Counted from the first letter of the stretch, positions 30,301 to 43,500 are shown. The stretch is 64,000 nucleotides of DNA from Lysobacter sp. ISL-50 (GCF_018612875.1 NZ_JAGGRI010000023.1:1-64000), one strand, 5' to 3'. The notes: generated by a model from the sequence alone, not told the origin. Program-made: numbers and translations.

Positions 30301-31612
30301 CGCCAACACCGCGGTGGCGACGGTGAGCGGCCGCAAGGTCACCATCGTCGGCGCCGGCGTGGCGACGCTGATCGCGACCCAGGCGGCCACCGCCAATTAC
30401 CTGCAGGCCACCATCAGCGCCACGTTGACCGTCGCCGACCGTCCGGACCCCACCCGCGATCCCAGCGTGGTCGGCGGCCTGCAGGCGCAGGTCGATGCCA
30501 GCGTGCGCTTCGCTTCGGCGCAGCAGTCCAACATCCACGATCGCCTGCGCCAGCAGCGCTACGCCAGCGGCAACAGTTCGAGCAACGGCCTGAGTCTGAG
30601 CCTGAGCAACGCCAGCGGCGCCGGAATGTCGTTGACGGCGGGCCAACTCGCGCCGGCTTCGGCGATGCGTTTGCCGGAAGACTGGGGCGTGTGGACGGCC
30701 GGCACCATCACCAACGGCCAGCGCGAACGCAACGCCCGCGGCGACGGCTTCGACTTCCGCAGCGACGGCATCACCGTCGGCGCCGACTGGCGCATCGGCG
30801 ATCGCTTCCTGCTCGGCGTCGCCGGCGGTTACGGCTGGAACGACACCGACCTGGACGATGCGCGTTCCAAGCTCGACGCCAGGCAGCGATCGTTGTCGCT
30901 GTACGGCCTGTGGCGCCCGAGCGAGCGTTGGTTCGTGGACGGCATCCTGGGTTGGGGCCAACTGGACTTCGACATCCGCCGTTACAGCGCGACCGCCGGC
31001 ACCACCGGCACCGCGCAGCGCGACGGCGATCAGGTGTTCGGCTCGATCACCGCCGGTTACGAACACAGCACCGGCAACGGCCTGAGCCTGACCGGTTACG
31101 GCCGCCTGGACAGCAGCCGCAGCAAGCTCGATGCGTATCGCGAACACGGCCTGGGCATCTACGACCTGAGCTACGGTTCGCAGACCGTCGAAAACAGCGG
31201 CGCCGCGCTGGGCGTGGAAGGCAGCTTCCCGATCGTGACCACCCGCGGCAACGTGTTCCGACCGTACTGGATGCTCGAATACCGCGATTCGATCGACAAC
31301 CGCAGCGACGTGAACTTGAACTACGTGATCCTGCCCGCGGCCAACGATTACATCCTGGGCATGCGCAGCTACGGCGACAACGCGCTGACCTACGGCGCCG
31401 GCATGGACATGGAGATCGCCCGCGGTTGGAAGCTGTCGGTGCTGGCGCGTCGCCAACACGGCAGCGGCCAGGACCCGAGCACCAGCTTCGGCCTGCTGCT
31501 GTCGTTCGCGCCGCGCGCCGAGTCGGGCACGATTCCGTTTAATGGCTATCAAAGCGGTTTGATGACGCAAGACGGCGTGACGCCGGACCGCGGTAACGAG
31601 ACCGGGCACTAA
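27365..31612 (+). CDS. Large autotransporter with Gly-rich head and Ig-like repeats
   Basis: A 1415-residue type Va autotransporter. A signal peptide (LLLLPGLGLAGGARA) leads to a Gly-rich region (about residues 90-320) with many GGGGG runs. A putative Ig/He_PIG domain follows (LPNGALAAAYSQTLTASSAN, PAGLSLSSAGVLSGTPSAAG), then five 87-residue repeats from about residue 512. A linker precedes the barrel domain (from DWGVWTAGTITNGQ, about 1100, to LSFAPRAES), which is followed by a 25-residue tail. Each repeat has one conserved Cys in a V-C-T motif. The ATG at 27365 is chosen as the start of the long N-region before the signal core; its ribosome site is weak. Likely a surface adhesin. The mini form lies just upstream. 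Confidence 0.9.
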   Translation: MKDLNHVATHIGASLAARAQAAARTLRAGARRYGWLLLLPGLGLAGGARAQSCGVGETPAAFGFTGGEQTAIVPAGVHSLTVYLSGAQGRAGRSGAGDGPSSPGGGGGLGGRVRGTLAVTPGAALSIWVGGQGSQAVNPGGLGDSVDGTGSGGGATDLRLGGNGIGNRVGIAGGGGGGGNAGWSIDDVIAGGAGGVGGGGVGGAGANVPGGPGPFGGSGGSVGTGGAPGAGCPSYPGTTGNAATGKGGVAFNFSGSFTGAGFAGGGGGGATIGAGGGGAGVGTTSCQQNWNGGGGGGAGGSSGATGLSAVTINNGVQSGDGAALICFAQTEFSVGGAATGQTGPVTLQLAATNPGSSQQVVVAQAAASFVFPTRLPQGANWNVSVLSAPAGQLCTVNPSSGLSIASDVTNLALSCVTVTTTVNPPTLPNGALAAAYSQTLTASSANGGTAPYTFAISAGALPAGLSLSSAGVLSGTPSAAGTANFTVQATSSNGFSGTRAYTLTIAQGSQAITGFAANPAAPVYAPGGSFTVSASGGASGNPVVFASTTPAVCTVAGSTVSTLAAGNCALTANQAGNANYSAAPQVPLAVTIGQAAQVITGFAANPTAPVYAPGGSFTVSASGGASGNPLVFASTTPAVCTISGATASILGAGTCSLTANQAGNANYAAAPQATLAVAIGPATQAISNFAANPAAPVYAPGGSFTVSATPGLSTSPVLFASASPAVCTVAGSTVSMLSAGACALTADQAGDGNYSASPQVALTVTIAAAAQAITDFAANPAAPVFAPGGGFALSATPGASTSPVVFASTTASVCTVSGSTVTMLSAGTCSLTADQAADINYSAAPQVTLDVIIGAAAQAITHFSANPGTPVFTPGGSFTVSASGGGSGNPVIFAGASPSVCTVGGSTVTMLSAGTCSLTADQAGNASYTAAPQVALQVIIGGATPNLSWLGDIAKTVGEPAFDLPDPSSNSNGAFTFTSANTAVATVSGRKVTIVGAGVATLIATQAATANYLQATISATLTVADRPDPTRDPSVVGGLQAQVDASVRFASAQQSNIHDRLRQQRYASGNSSSNGLSLSLSNASGAGMSLTAGQLAPASAMRLPEDWGVWTAGTITNGQRERNARGDGFDFRSDGITVGADWRIGDRFLLGVAGGYGWNDTDLDDARSKLDARQRSLSLYGLWRPSERWFVDGILGWGQLDFDIRRYSATAGTTGTAQRDGDQVFGSITAGYEHSTGNGLSLTGYGRLDSSRSKLDAYREHGLGIYDLSYGSQTVENSGAALGVEGSFPIVTTRGNVFRPYWMLEYRDSIDNRSDVNLNYVILPAANDYILGMRSYGDNALTYGAGMDMEIARGWKLSVLARRQHGSGQDPSTSFGLLLSFAPRAESGTIPFNGYQSGLMTQDGVTPDRGNETGH
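28898..30202 (+). repeat. Five in-frame 261-bp repeats inside the autotransporter
   Basis: Unit starts (ATCACC/ATCAGC, encoding ITGFAANP or similar) fall at 28898, 29159, 29420, 29681 and 29942, exactly 261 bp apart each time. Each unit carries APGGSFTVSA, a TxxVCTV core and LTADQAGNxNYSAAPQ. The constant length with point differences points to expansion by unequal recombination. Confidence 0.95.
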
Positions 31613-31626
31613 GTCCGGAGCGTTCG

Positions 31627-31653
31627 GCCGGCGCCGCGGATCGCGGCGCCGGC
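31627..31653 (+). terminator. Hairpin after large autotransporter, possible terminator
   Basis: GCCGGCGCCGCG and CGCGGCGCCGGC form a 12-bp stem 15 bases past the stop, followed by TTGATGTTC. There is no true T tract, so termination by this element is uncertain. Confidence 0.4.
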
Positions 31654-31744
31654 TTGATGTTCGCCTGGTCAGTGTTCCGGCCCGTCGGGGTCGCAGCGCG
31701 TCGCGGACTTGAGCCGGCCGATGCGAAGTGGCACGATCGCGCCG

Positions 31745-32194
<450 letters not shown>

Positions 32195-32228
32195 GCGCCC
32201 TCGAACTCACACGCATCGGAACGAACAC

Positions 32229-32642
32229 ATGGACATCCGCATTCACGCCAGCTTCCTCCCGCACACCGACGCCGACGCCGCGCTGACCTTCTATCGCGAC
32301 ATCCTCGGCTTCGAAGTCCGCAACGATGTCGCCTACGCCGGCATGCGCTGGATCACCGTCGGCCCGGCCGGCGCGCCCGGCACCCCGTCGATCGTGCTGT
32401 TTCCGCCCGCCGCCAGCCCCGGCGTCACCGAGGACGAGCAGCGCACCGTCGCCGAGATGATGGCCAAGGGCACCTACGCCGCCATCGTCCTGGCCACGGC
32501 CGATGTCGACGGCAGTTTCGAGAAGATCCAGGCGCAGGGCGCCGAGGTCGTGCAGGAACCGACCGACCAGCCTTACGGGGTTCGCGATTGCGCGGTGCGC
32601 GATCCGTCGGGGAATCTGATCCGGTTGCAGCAGGTGCGCTGA
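32229..32642 (+). CDS. VOC-family (glyoxalase/bleomycin-resistance-like) protein
   Basis: A 137-residue vicinal-oxygen-chelate fold protein. It has the two beta-alpha-beta modules: FLPHTDADAALTFYRDILGF at the start and the C-terminal YGVRDCAVRDPSGNLIRLQQ with the metal/substrate edge. The family includes glyoxalases, dioxygenases and antibiotic-binding proteins, so the reaction cannot be assigned. The AraC regulator just upstream suggests inducible expression. A family A palindrome lies shortly after it. Confidence 0.9.
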   Translation: MDIRIHASFLPHTDADAALTFYRDILGFEVRNDVAYAGMRWITVGPAGAPGTPSIVLFPPAASPGVTEDEQRTVAEMMAKGTYAAIVLATADVDGSFEKIQAQGAEVVQEPTDQPYGVRDCAVRDPSGNLIRLQQVR

Positions 32643-32737
32643 GTATTTGTTTGCGCAATCGTGGAAGGGGCTGCAGTTTTGCGGCTCCGTTTTTGCGAGA
32701 AGCTTTGGCTCGATGTTCTCGCGGACTCTCATTGCCC

Positions 32738-32765
32738 CGTCATTCCCGCTTTCGCGGGAATGACG
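32738..32765. repeat. Family A palindrome, single arm
   Basis: CGTCATTCCCGC and GCGGGAATGACG face each other across TTTC, forming a 28-bp near-perfect hairpin in the gap between the VOC gene and the UvrA paralogue. Confidence 0.85.
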
Positions 32766-32869
32766 GCTGGGAGAGGACCAGGGAATGAAGGAGCGCGTTC
32801 CCCGGAATGACGAAACCTCCAACCACCCACCCACCTCCGCACCCGCACCGCGCCACCCACGGAGAACCG

Positions 32870-35260
<2,391 letters not shown>

Positions 35261-35266
35261 GCCAAA

Positions 35267-35430
35267 GCAAATCCCCCGGCGCAGTTGTATTCACCTGAAG
35301 CGGGCTACGCAGGCGCCAGCCCCCTTTTTCAAAGGGGGCAACGGTCCGCGCTCGGTATCGTCCTCGCCACCGCCACCATCGCCGTTGCTGTTCCCCCCTT
35401 TGAAAAAGGGGGGCAGGGGGGATTCGCTCT
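35267..35430. repeat. Family C repeat between uvrA paralogue and parC
   Basis: It starts GCAAATCCCCCGGCGC, contains CCCCCTTTTTCAAAGGGGGC, a CGCCACCGCCACC stretch, then GTTGCTGTTCCCCCC and TTTGAAAAAGGGGGG, ending GATTCGCTCTT. The halves are in swapped order compared with the 15.5-kb array, as expected if a tandem unit boundary was sampled. Confidence 0.85.
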
Positions 35431-35454
35431 TACCAACAGATCGCCGCGCAGCCC

Positions 35455-35485
35455 CAAAAAAGAAACGCCCCGCAATGCAGGGCGT
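35455..35485 (-). terminator. Terminator of parC
   Basis: Read on the minus strand, ACGCCC-TGC...GCG-GGGCGT forms a stem followed by TTTCTTTTTTGG. It begins 33 bases after the parC stop. Confidence 0.85.
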
Positions 35486-35517
35486 CTCCATAAACCAGCT
35501 CAAGCGACAGCGAAAAC

Positions 35518-37761
35518 TCACTCCACCGCCAGCCCTTCCACCTTCTGCCACCCGCGCGGCAACAACCCGCCGCGCGTAGCGCGAGCCCCCAGATACGGCT
35601 CCAGTTCCTTGAACGACAGACTCATCGTCCGCGAACCCGACCTGATGCTCAGCGTCGTGCCCGGCGCGACCACCGCCACCGCGACCACGCGCTCGGTGCC
35701 GAGCTTGGCCTTGGGAATATCGATGATCTTGTTGCCCTTGCCCTTATCGAGCTCCGGCAACTCCGACACCGGGAAAGCGAGCAGATGGCCGACGTTGGTC
35801 ACCGCGACCACGCGGTCGTGCTCGACATCGCCGACCTGCGCCGGCTGCAATACCTTGGCGTTGGGCGTCAGCGACAGCATCGCCTTGCCGGCCTTGTTGC
35901 GGCCGGTGAGGTTCTCGAAGCGGGTGACGAAGCCATAGCCATGCGAACTGGCGAGCACGAAGCGGTTGTCGTTGTCGCCCGCCGCCAGCGCCTGGAACGA
36001 AGCCCCCGCGACCGGCGCGAACCGCCCCGTCAACGGCTCGCCGTTGCCGCGCGCCGACGGCAGGCTGTGGATCAACGCCGAATACGAGCGGCCGGTCGAA
36101 TCCAGGAACGCGACCTGCTGCGTGCTGCGGCCGCGCGTGGCGCCGAGCAGGCTGTCGCCGTCGCGATAGCTCAGCGTGGCCGCGTCGATGTCGTGGCCCT
36201 TGGCCGCGCGCACCCAGCCCTTTTCGCTGATGACCACGGTCATCGGTTCGCTGGCGACCAGTTCGGTCTCCGACAGCGCCTGCGCGGCGCTGCGCGAGAC
36301 CAGCGGCGAACGGCGCGCGTCGCCGAATTTCTTCGCGTCCGCGATCAGTTCGTCCTTGATCAGCTTCTTGAGTTTGGCCTTGCTGCCGAGCAGGGCGATC
36401 AGTTGTTCGCGCTCTTTCTGCAATTCGTCCTGCTCGCCGCGGATCTTCATTTCTTCCAGGCGCGCGAGCTGGCGCAGCCGGGTTTCCATGATGTAGTCGG
36501 TCTGCTCCTCGCTCAGGCCGAAGCGCTTCATCAGCACCGCGCGCGGTTCGTCCTCGGTGCGGATGATGCGGATCACTTCATCCAGGTTGAGGAATGCGAC
36601 CAGCAAGCCTTCCAACAGGTGCAGGCGGCGCTCGACCTTGTCCAGGCGGTGGGTCAGGCGGCGGGTGACGGTGTCGGTGCGGAAGGTCAGCCACTCGCTC
36701 AGCAGCGCCCTCAGGCCCTTGACCTGCGGGCGCCCGTCCAGACCGATGATGTTGATGTTGACCCGGAAGCTCTTCTCCATGTCCGTGGTGGCGAACAGGT
36801 GGCCCATGAGCTGGTCGACATCGACCCGGTTGGAGCGCGGCACCAGCACGATGCGGGTCGGGTTGGCGTGATCGGATTCGTCGCGGATGTCTTCCAGCCA
36901 CGGCAGCTTCTTGGCCCGCATCTGGGTGGCGATCTGCTCGATCACCTTGCCCGGCGAGGCCTGGTAGGGCAGCGCGGTGACGACGATGTTGGCGCCGTCT
37001 TTTTCGAAGATGGCGCGGGCGCGCACGCTGCCCAGGCCGGTTTCGTACATCTGCAGCAGGTCGGCGCGCGAGGTGATGATCTCGGCCGGGGTCGGGTAGT
37101 CCGGGCCGAGCACGTGCTCGCACAGGTCGCGGGTGGTCGCGTCCGGATCGTCGAGCAGGCGCACGCAGGCGCTGACGATTTCGTTGAGGTTGTGCGGCGG
37201 CACGTCGGTGGCCATGCCGACCGCGATGCCGGTGGTGCCGTTGAGCAGCAGGTGCGGCAGGCGCGCCGGCATCCAGGTCGGCTCTTCCAGGGTGCCGTCG
37301 AAGTTAGGCGTCCAATCGACGGTGCCGTGGGCGAGTTCGCCCAGCAGCACTTCGGCGATCGGGGTCAGCTTGGACTCGGTGTAGCGCATCGCCGCGAACG
37401 ATTTGGGATCGTCGCTGGAACCGAAATTGCCCTGGCCCTCGACCAGCGGATAGCGGTACGAGAACGGCTGCGCCATCAGCACCATCGCCTCGTAGCAGGC
37501 GCTGTCGCCGTGCGGGTGGTACTTGCCGATCACGTCGCCGACGGTGCGCGCGGATTTCTTCGGCTTGGAGGCGGCGTTGAGGCCGAGCTCGCTCATCGCG
37601 TAGATGATGCGGCGCTGCACCGGCTTGAGGCCGTCGCCGATGAAGGGCAGGGCGCGGTCCAGGACCACGTACATCGAGTAATCGAGGTAGGCGCGCTCGG
37701 CGTACTCGCGCAGGGGGATCTGTTCGAAGCCGTGGAACACCGGACGTACGGAATCAGTCAT
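35518..37761 (-). CDS. parC: DNA topoisomerase IV subunit A
   Basis: Breakage-reunion subunit of topoisomerase IV, which decatenates daughter chromosomes. It has 747 residues, full length. The N-terminus is [20 protein letters not shown]; the quinolone-determining region is [16 protein letters not shown] (S87 and E91 the usual resistance sites, wild type here). The active-site Tyr is Y127 in [11 protein letters not shown]. The C-terminal beta-pinwheel is present ([13 protein letters not shown], ending [19 protein letters not shown]). Start at 37761. It is divergent from the glutaminyl cyclase gene. Confidence 0.97.
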   Translation of the reverse strand: MTDSVRPVFHGFEQIPLREYAERAYLDYSMYVVLDRALPFIGDGLKPVQRRIIYAMSELGLNAASKPKKSARTVGDVIGKYHPHGDSACYEAMVLMAQPFSYRYPLVEGQGNFGSSDDPKSFAAMRYTESKLTPIAEVLLGELAHGTVDWTPNFDGTLEEPTWMPARLPHLLLNGTTGIAVGMATDVPPHNLNEIVSACVRLLDDPDATTRDLCEHVLGPDYPTPAEIITSRADLLQMYETGLGSVRARAIFEKDGANIVVTALPYQASPGKVIEQIATQMRAKKLPWLEDIRDESDHANPTRIVLVPRSNRVDVDQLMGHLFATTDMEKSFRVNINIIGLDGRPQVKGLRALLSEWLTFRTDTVTRRLTHRLDKVERRLHLLEGLLVAFLNLDEVIRIIRTEDEPRAVLMKRFGLSEEQTDYIMETRLRQLARLEEMKIRGEQDELQKEREQLIALLGSKAKLKKLIKDELIADAKKFGDARRSPLVSRSAAQALSETELVASEPMTVVISEKGWVRAAKGHDIDAATLSYRDGDSLLGATRGRSTQQVAFLDSTGRSYSALIHSLPSARGNGEPLTGRFAPVAGASFQALAAGDNDNRFVLASSHGYGFVTRFENLTGRNKAGKAMLSLTPNAKVLQPAQVGDVEHDRVVAVTNVGHLLAFPVSELPELDKGKGNKIIDIPKAKLGTERVVAVAVVAPGTTLSIRSGSRTMSLSFKELEPYLGARATRGGLLPRGWQKVEGLAVE

Positions 37762-37895
37762 GGAACCTTGGGGCAGGGTGGGGCTGAGCCCGGGATTCTA
37801 CCCGGGGACGGGTTTCACCGGGTGCGACTGGCGCGCGATGCAGGCGCGGCAAGGCTTTGGCGGTATCCTCGGCGGTCTGTAAAACGCCAGAGCCG

Positions 37896-38720
37896 ATGCC
37901 CGTGAGCCCCATGTGGATGCGTTCGATCGCCGTCGCGGCGCTGATCCTGGCCCTCGCCGCCGCCTGCTCGCAGGTGCCGGCGCAGGCGCGCAGCGGGCTG
38001 CCGGTGTACTCGTACAAGGTGGTCGCGACCTATCCGCACGATCCGCAGGCCTTCACCCAGGGGCTGATCTTCCGGGGCGGCTTCCTGTACGAGAGCACCG
38101 GGCTGAACGGCCGGTCGTCCGTGCGCAAGGTCGAGCTCGTCACCGGCCGGGTCGTGCACAAGGCGGATCTGCCGGCGGACGTGTTCGGCGAAGGCCTGGT
38201 CGATCGCGGCCAGCAAGTGGTGGTGCTGACCTGGACCAACGGCGTGGGCTTTGTGCTGAACCTGCCCGATTTCGACCCCGCCGGCACCTTCCGTTATGCG
38301 GGCGAGGGCTGGGGCCTGACCCGCTCGGCCGACACGCTGTACATGAGCGACGGCAGTTCGCAGATCCGTTTGCTCGATCCGCAGACCTTCAAGGAGCGCT
38401 CGCGCATCCAGGTCAGCGACGAAGGCCGCCCGGTCGCCCAGCTTAACGAACTGGAGTGGGTCAAGGGCGAGCTGTACGCCAACATCTGGCAGAGCGACCG
38501 CATCGCCCGCATCGATCCCAAGACCGGGCATGTGCTGGGCTGGATCGATTTGAGCGGTCTGCTGGCGAAGCACGGCCGCTCCACTCGCGGCGTCGATGTG
38601 CTCAACGGCATCGCTTACGATCCGGCGCGCGACCGGTTGTTCGTGACCGGCAAGCTTTGGCCGGATTTGTTCGAGATCAAGCTGGTGGCGCCTGCGGCGG
38701 CGCGTAAGGCCAAGCACTGA
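37896..38720 (+). CDS. Glutaminyl-peptide cyclotransferase (plant/Xanthomonas type)
   Basis: Exported enzyme that converts N-terminal Gln of secreted proteins to pyroglutamate. The mature part is a five-bladed propeller: VVATYPHDPQAFTQGLIF, FLYESTGLNGRSSVRKVEL, LNELEWVKGELYANIWQSD and RGVDVLNGIAYDPARDRLFV are diagnostic of this family. An N-terminal hydrophobic segment ends AALILALAAAC, so it is either cleaved or lipid-anchored at that Cys. Start choice is open between ATG 37896, 37911 and 37917. It stands alone, divergent from parC across about 130 bp. Confidence 0.92.
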   Translation: MPVSPMWMRSIAVAALILALAAACSQVPAQARSGLPVYSYKVVATYPHDPQAFTQGLIFRGGFLYESTGLNGRSSVRKVELVTGRVVHKADLPADVFGEGLVDRGQQVVVLTWTNGVGFVLNLPDFDPAGTFRYAGEGWGLTRSADTLYMSDGSSQIRLLDPQTFKERSRIQVSDEGRPVAQLNELEWVKGELYANIWQSDRIARIDPKTGHVLGWIDLSGLLAKHGRSTRGVDVLNGIAYDPARDRLFVTGKLWPDLFEIKLVAPAAARKAKH

Positions 38721-38834
38721 GGCGAGTGCGCGTGGGCCTGTGTCATGGCCTGCGCAGTTGATGGAGGCGCGATTGCTGTGCGAACGCGCGCGAGCGTCTG
38801 AGCGCTTATTCACAGTCACCGCCGTTTTTTTGCC

Positions 38835-39103
38835 CGTCATTCCCGCGAACGCGGGCTCCGCTTTACTTCGGCGGAGCCGAACATCCAGTGCCTTTCGTGC
38901 GAGAACGTTTGAAGTCGCTGGATGTTCGGCTCCGCCGAAGTAAAGCGGAGCCCGCGTTCGCGGGAATGACGGACTTGAAAGATGGCGCTGAAGTCTCTGG
39001 ATTCCCGCTTTCGCGGGAATGACGATCTGGAGGGATGGCGCTGAATGATCTGGATGTTCGGCTACGCCGAAGTAAAGCGAAGCCCGCCTTCGCGGGAATG
39101 ACG
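38835..39103. repeat. Composite of family A inverted repeats
   Basis: A long hairpin spans 38835-38972, its arms pairing over about 55 bases (CGTCATTCCCGCGAACGCGG ... CCGCGTTCGCGGGAATGACG, with GCTCCGCTTTACTTCGGCGG inside). Two shorter derivatives follow at about 39000-39024 and 39050-39103. It fills most of the gap between the cyclase gene and the efflux operon. Confidence 0.9.
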
Positions 39104-39352
39104 AGCAAAAAAGCGCGGGCGCTCGAAACCGTAGCAGGACTTTGAACAGGCGAAGAACGCGCATCCGCGCCTCTCCCTGCCGAAAGTCATGCCCGCGCAC
39201 ATGACAGCAACTGACGGATTTGTCAGCCAAGCGACAGCGCCGCGTAGGCGGCGCGCGCCTACAGTCGCCGCATGGTCCGCGCCATCCCCTCGCGGATCAT
39301 CGGCGGCGTTTTTCTCCAAGGACGCCGCCACCTCTTCCCCTATCTGCCACGG

Positions 39353-40564
39353 ATGCCGGACATGCCGCCCCAAACCGCACACGCTGTGTCGCCGCGCGCC
39401 CGCAAGACCGTCTACGCCGCCCTCGGCCTCGTCGCGATCGTCGGCGCCGGCCTGTCGCTGGGCGGATTCGGCAGCCGCGGCGCGCCGCCGCCCCAGGCGC
39501 CGCCGCCGGTGCCGGTCAACCTGACCCAGGTCGAACGCCGCGACGTTCCGCATTGGCAGGAAACCATCGGCACCGTGACCTCGCTGCAAAGCGCGGTGCT
39601 GCGCAGCCAGGTCGATGGCGTGCTGACCGACGTGCTGTTCCGCGAAGGCCAGACGGTCAAGCGCGGCCAGTTGCTGGCGCGCATCGACGATCGCGCCATC
39701 GCCGCCAGCCTCGACGGCGCGCAGGCGCAACTGGCGCGCGACGACGCGCAGTTGCGCTCGGCGCAATCGGATCTCAACCGTTTCCGGCAATTGTCCGGCA
39801 GCCAGTTGATCGCCCGCCAGATGCTCGATCAGCAGACCGCTTCGGTGCAGCAACTGCAGGCGACCACGCAGGCCAATCAGGCCGCGATCGACGGCGCGCG
39901 CGTGCAGTTGTCCTACACCCGCATCGTCTCGCCGATCGACGGCCGCATCGGGCTGCGCAAGGTCGATCCGGGCAACGTCGTGCGCGCCAGCGATCCCGAC
40001 GGGCTGGTGACGGTGCAACAGGTCGATCCGATCTCGGTGGTGTTCGCGCTGCCGCAGGATCAACTGCCGCGCCTGCGTACGGCCCAGGCCGGCGGCAAGG
40101 TCGACGTGCAGGCGCTCGATCGCGACGCCGGCAGCGTGCTGGCCGACGGCGAATTGCGCGTGATCGACAACCAGATCGACGAAGCCACCGGCACCGTGCG
40201 CGTGCGCGCGGTGTTCGCCAACGCGAAGGACAAACTCTGGCCCGGCCAGTTGGTCAGCGTGCGCGTGCGCACCGGCCTGAGCGCGGGCGCGATCGTGATC
40301 GCGTCCGAAGCGGTGCAGCGCGGCAACGAACGCAACTTCGTCTATCGCCTGGAAGCGGGCGACAAGGTCGCGATGGTGCCGGTGCGGGTGGAGTACCAGA
40401 ACGACGAGATCGCGGTGGTGCACGGCCTGCGGGCCGGCGATCGGGTGGTGCGCGACGGCCAGTCGCGGCTCAAGCCCGGCATGACCGTGGCGCCGGTCGC
40501 GGCCGCGGCGGTCGCGGCGAACACGGCCGGCGCCGACGCGCGCGTCGCGGCGGCCACGCCATGA
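39353..40564 (+). CDS. RND efflux periplasmic adaptor (MdtA/AcrA type)
   Basis: Membrane-fusion protein linking an RND pump to an outer-membrane channel. It has an N-terminal membrane segment (TVYAALGLVAIVGAGLSLGG), a Pro linker, a lipoyl half-motif (TVTSLQSAVLRSQVDGVLTD), an alpha-hairpin coiled coil (ASLDGAQAQLARDDAQLRSA onward) and beta-barrel parts (SYTRIVSPIDGRIGLRKVDP). An in-frame ATG at 39272 would add 27 residues; a TACAGT hexamer ends 6 bases before it, so a leaderless start there is possible. The stop overlaps the permease start as ATGA. No outer-membrane channel gene follows, so the pump must borrow one. Confidence 0.92.
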   Translation: MPDMPPQTAHAVSPRARKTVYAALGLVAIVGAGLSLGGFGSRGAPPPQAPPPVPVNLTQVERRDVPHWQETIGTVTSLQSAVLRSQVDGVLTDVLFREGQTVKRGQLLARIDDRAIAASLDGAQAQLARDDAQLRSAQSDLNRFRQLSGSQLIARQMLDQQTASVQQLQATTQANQAAIDGARVQLSYTRIVSPIDGRIGLRKVDPGNVVRASDPDGLVTVQQVDPISVVFALPQDQLPRLRTAQAGGKVDVQALDRDAGSVLADGELRVIDNQIDEATGTVRVRAVFANAKDKLWPGQLVSVRVRTGLSAGAIVIASEAVQRGNERNFVYRLEAGDKVAMVPVRVEYQNDEIAVVHGLRAGDRVVRDGQSRLKPGMTVAPVAAAAVAANTAGADARVAAATP

Positions 40565-43500
40565 GCGGCCAGCCTGCCGCGCGCGTTTCGATTTCCGGCT
40601 GGTTCGTCCGTCATCCGGTCGCCACCACGCTGCTGACCGCGGCGGTGCTGTTGCTCGGTCTGTTCGCCTTGCCGCGACTGCCGGTGGCGCCGCTGCCGCA
40701 GGCCGAATTCCCGACCATCCGCATCAGCGCCAGCCTGCCCGGCGCCAGCCCGGAAACCATGGCCTCGGCGGTCGCCACGCCGCTGGAAACCCAGCTGACC
40801 TCGGTGCCCGGCATCACCGAGATGACCTCGACCAGCGCCCTGGGCAGCACCAACATCACCTTGCAGTTCGTGCTCGACAAGAGCATCGACACGGCCGCGC
40901 AGGAAGTGCAGGCGGCGATCAACAACGTCTCCGGCCGCCTGCCGCGCGACATGCCGGCGCTGCCGACCTGGGGCAAGGTCAATCCGGCCGACAGCCCGAT
41001 CCTGGTGCTGAGCATGAACTCCGAGCTGATGCCGCTGACCGAACTCAGCGATCTGGCCGAGACCGTGCTCGCGCGCAATCTGAGCCAGATCAACGGCGTC
41101 TCGGAAATCTTCATCGCCGGCCAGCGCCGTCCGGCGATCCGCATCCAGGCCGAACCCGAACGCCTGGCCGCGGTCGGCTTGACCCTGGCCGATCTGCGCA
41201 CCGCCGCGCGCAGTTCCAGCGTCAATCAGGCCAAGGGCGCGGTGGTCGGGGCGCAGCGCATGTCGACCCTGGAAACCAACGATCAGTTGTTCAAGCCCGA
41301 GGACTATCAGCGCCTGGTGGTGACCTATCGCAACGGCGCGCCGGTGCGCCTGGGCGAGGTCGCTCATGTCAGCTTCGGCGCCGAGAACGACTACGTCCGC
41401 GCCTTTCCCAACGGCAAGGACGGCGTGATGCTGGTCGTGTTCCGCCAGCCCGGTGCCAACATCATCAACACCACCGACGCGGTGCTGGCCGCGCTGCCCA
41501 AACTGCGCGCCAATCTTCCGGCCAGCGTGGACGTGTCGGTGTTCAACGACCGCACCCGCACCATCCGCGCGTCCTTGCACGAGGTCGAACTGACCCTGGT
41601 GCTGACGGTGGCGCTGGTGGTCGCGGTGATGGGCCTGTTCCTGCGCCAATGGTCGGCGACGCTGATCGTCGGCGCGGTGCTGGTGGTCGCGCTGGTGGCG
41701 ACCTTCGCGGCGATGTACGTATTCGGCTTCAGTCTCAACAATTTGACCTTGGTCGCGCTGGTGATCGCGGTCGGTTTCGTGGTCGACGACGCCATCGTCG
41801 TGGTCGAGAACATCCACCGGCATCGCGAAGCCGGCATGCCGATGCTGCAGGCGGCCTTGCAAGGCTCCAGCGAGATCGGCTTCACCGTGCTCACCATCGG
41901 CCTGTCGCTGATCGCGGCGTTCATCCCCTTGCTGTTCATGGGCGGCGTGGTCGGGCGCCTGTTCGCCGAGTTCGCGCTGACGGTCACGGTGGCGATCCTG
42001 ATTTCGATCGTCGCCTCGCTGACCCTGGCGCCGATGTTGGCCTCGCGCTTCATGCGCAACGCGCCCAGGCACGATCCGCACAACCAAGGTTTCGGCGCGC
42101 GCGTGATGGCCGGTTACGACCGCAGCCTGCGCTGGGCGCTGTCGCATCAACGCCTGATGCTGGTCGGATTCGGCGTGACCCTGAGCATCGCGATCGCCTC
42201 CTACGCCTACATCCCGAAGGGCTTTTTCCCCTTGCAGGACACTGCCTTCGTGTTCGGCACCACCGAGGCGGCGCAGGATATTTCCTATGACGACATGATG
42301 GCCAAGCACAAGCAACTCGCGCAGATCGCATCCACCGATCCGGCGATCATGTCCTACGGTCATTCGGTCGGCGCGACCGGCGGCAGTCCGACCATGTCGA
42401 ACGGACGGTTCTGGTTCGTGTTGAAGGACCGCGGCGATCGCGACGTGTCGTCGGAGCAGTTCATCGACCGCATGCGCAGCAAACTGTCCAAGGTGCCGGG
42501 CATCGCGATCTACCTGCGTTCGGCGCAGGACATCAATATCGGCGCCGGCCCCTCGCGCACGCAGTACCTGTACGCCCTGCGCGACGCCGACAGCGCCGAG
42601 CTGTCCGTGTGGGCCGACAAGCTGACCCAGAAGCTGGCGCAATTGCCGCAGTTGCGCGATGTCTCCAACGATCAGCAGATCGGCGCGAGCATCGTGCGGC
42701 TGGCGATCGACCGCACCGCCGCGGCGCGTTTCGGCTTCAGCGCGCAGGACATCGATCAGGTGCTCTACGATGCCTACGGCCAGCGCCAGATCAACGAATT
42801 CCAGACCCAGACCAATCAGTACAAGGTGATCCTGGAGATCGATCCGCGCATGCGCGGCAGCATCGACAGTCTGGCTTACTTCCATCTGCGTTCGCCGCTG
42901 ACCGGGCAGATGGTGCCGCTGTCGGCGCTGGCGCGGATCGAGCCGCCCGCCAACGGCCCCTTGTCGATCAGCCACAACGGCCTGTCGCCGGCGGTGAACA
43001 TCTCCTTCAACCTGGCGCCGAACGTGGCCCTGGGCGATGCGGTGCGCGCGGTCGAACAGGCCAAGACGCAGATCGGCATGCCGGCCAGCGTCAGCGGCAA
43101 TTTCCAGGGCAGCGCGCAGGCCTTCCAGGACTCGCTCGCGACCCAGCCGCTGCTGATCTTCGCCGCGCTGCTGGCGGTCTACATCATCCTGGGCGTGCTG
43201 TACGAGAGCTTCGTGCATCCGCTGACGATCCTGTCCACGCTGCCCTCGGCCGGCATCGGCGCGGTGCTGATGCTGTGGCTGTGGAAACTGGATTTCTCGA
43301 TCATGGCCTTGATCGGGCTGGTGCTGCTGATCGGCATCGTCAAGAAGAACGGCATCCTGCTGGTCGATTTCGCCGTCGACGCGCAGCGCAACCGCGGGCT
43401 GGGGCCGGTGGAGGCCATCCACGAAGCCTGCCTGACCCGGTTCCGGCCGATCATGATGACCACCATCGCCGCCTTGCTCGGGGCGATCCCGCTGATGGTC

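Noticed and set aside
39220-40560. N-terminal extension of the RND permease
   Set aside because: The frame is open upstream but antiphase to the adaptor gene; the permease starts at the ATGA overlap at 40561.
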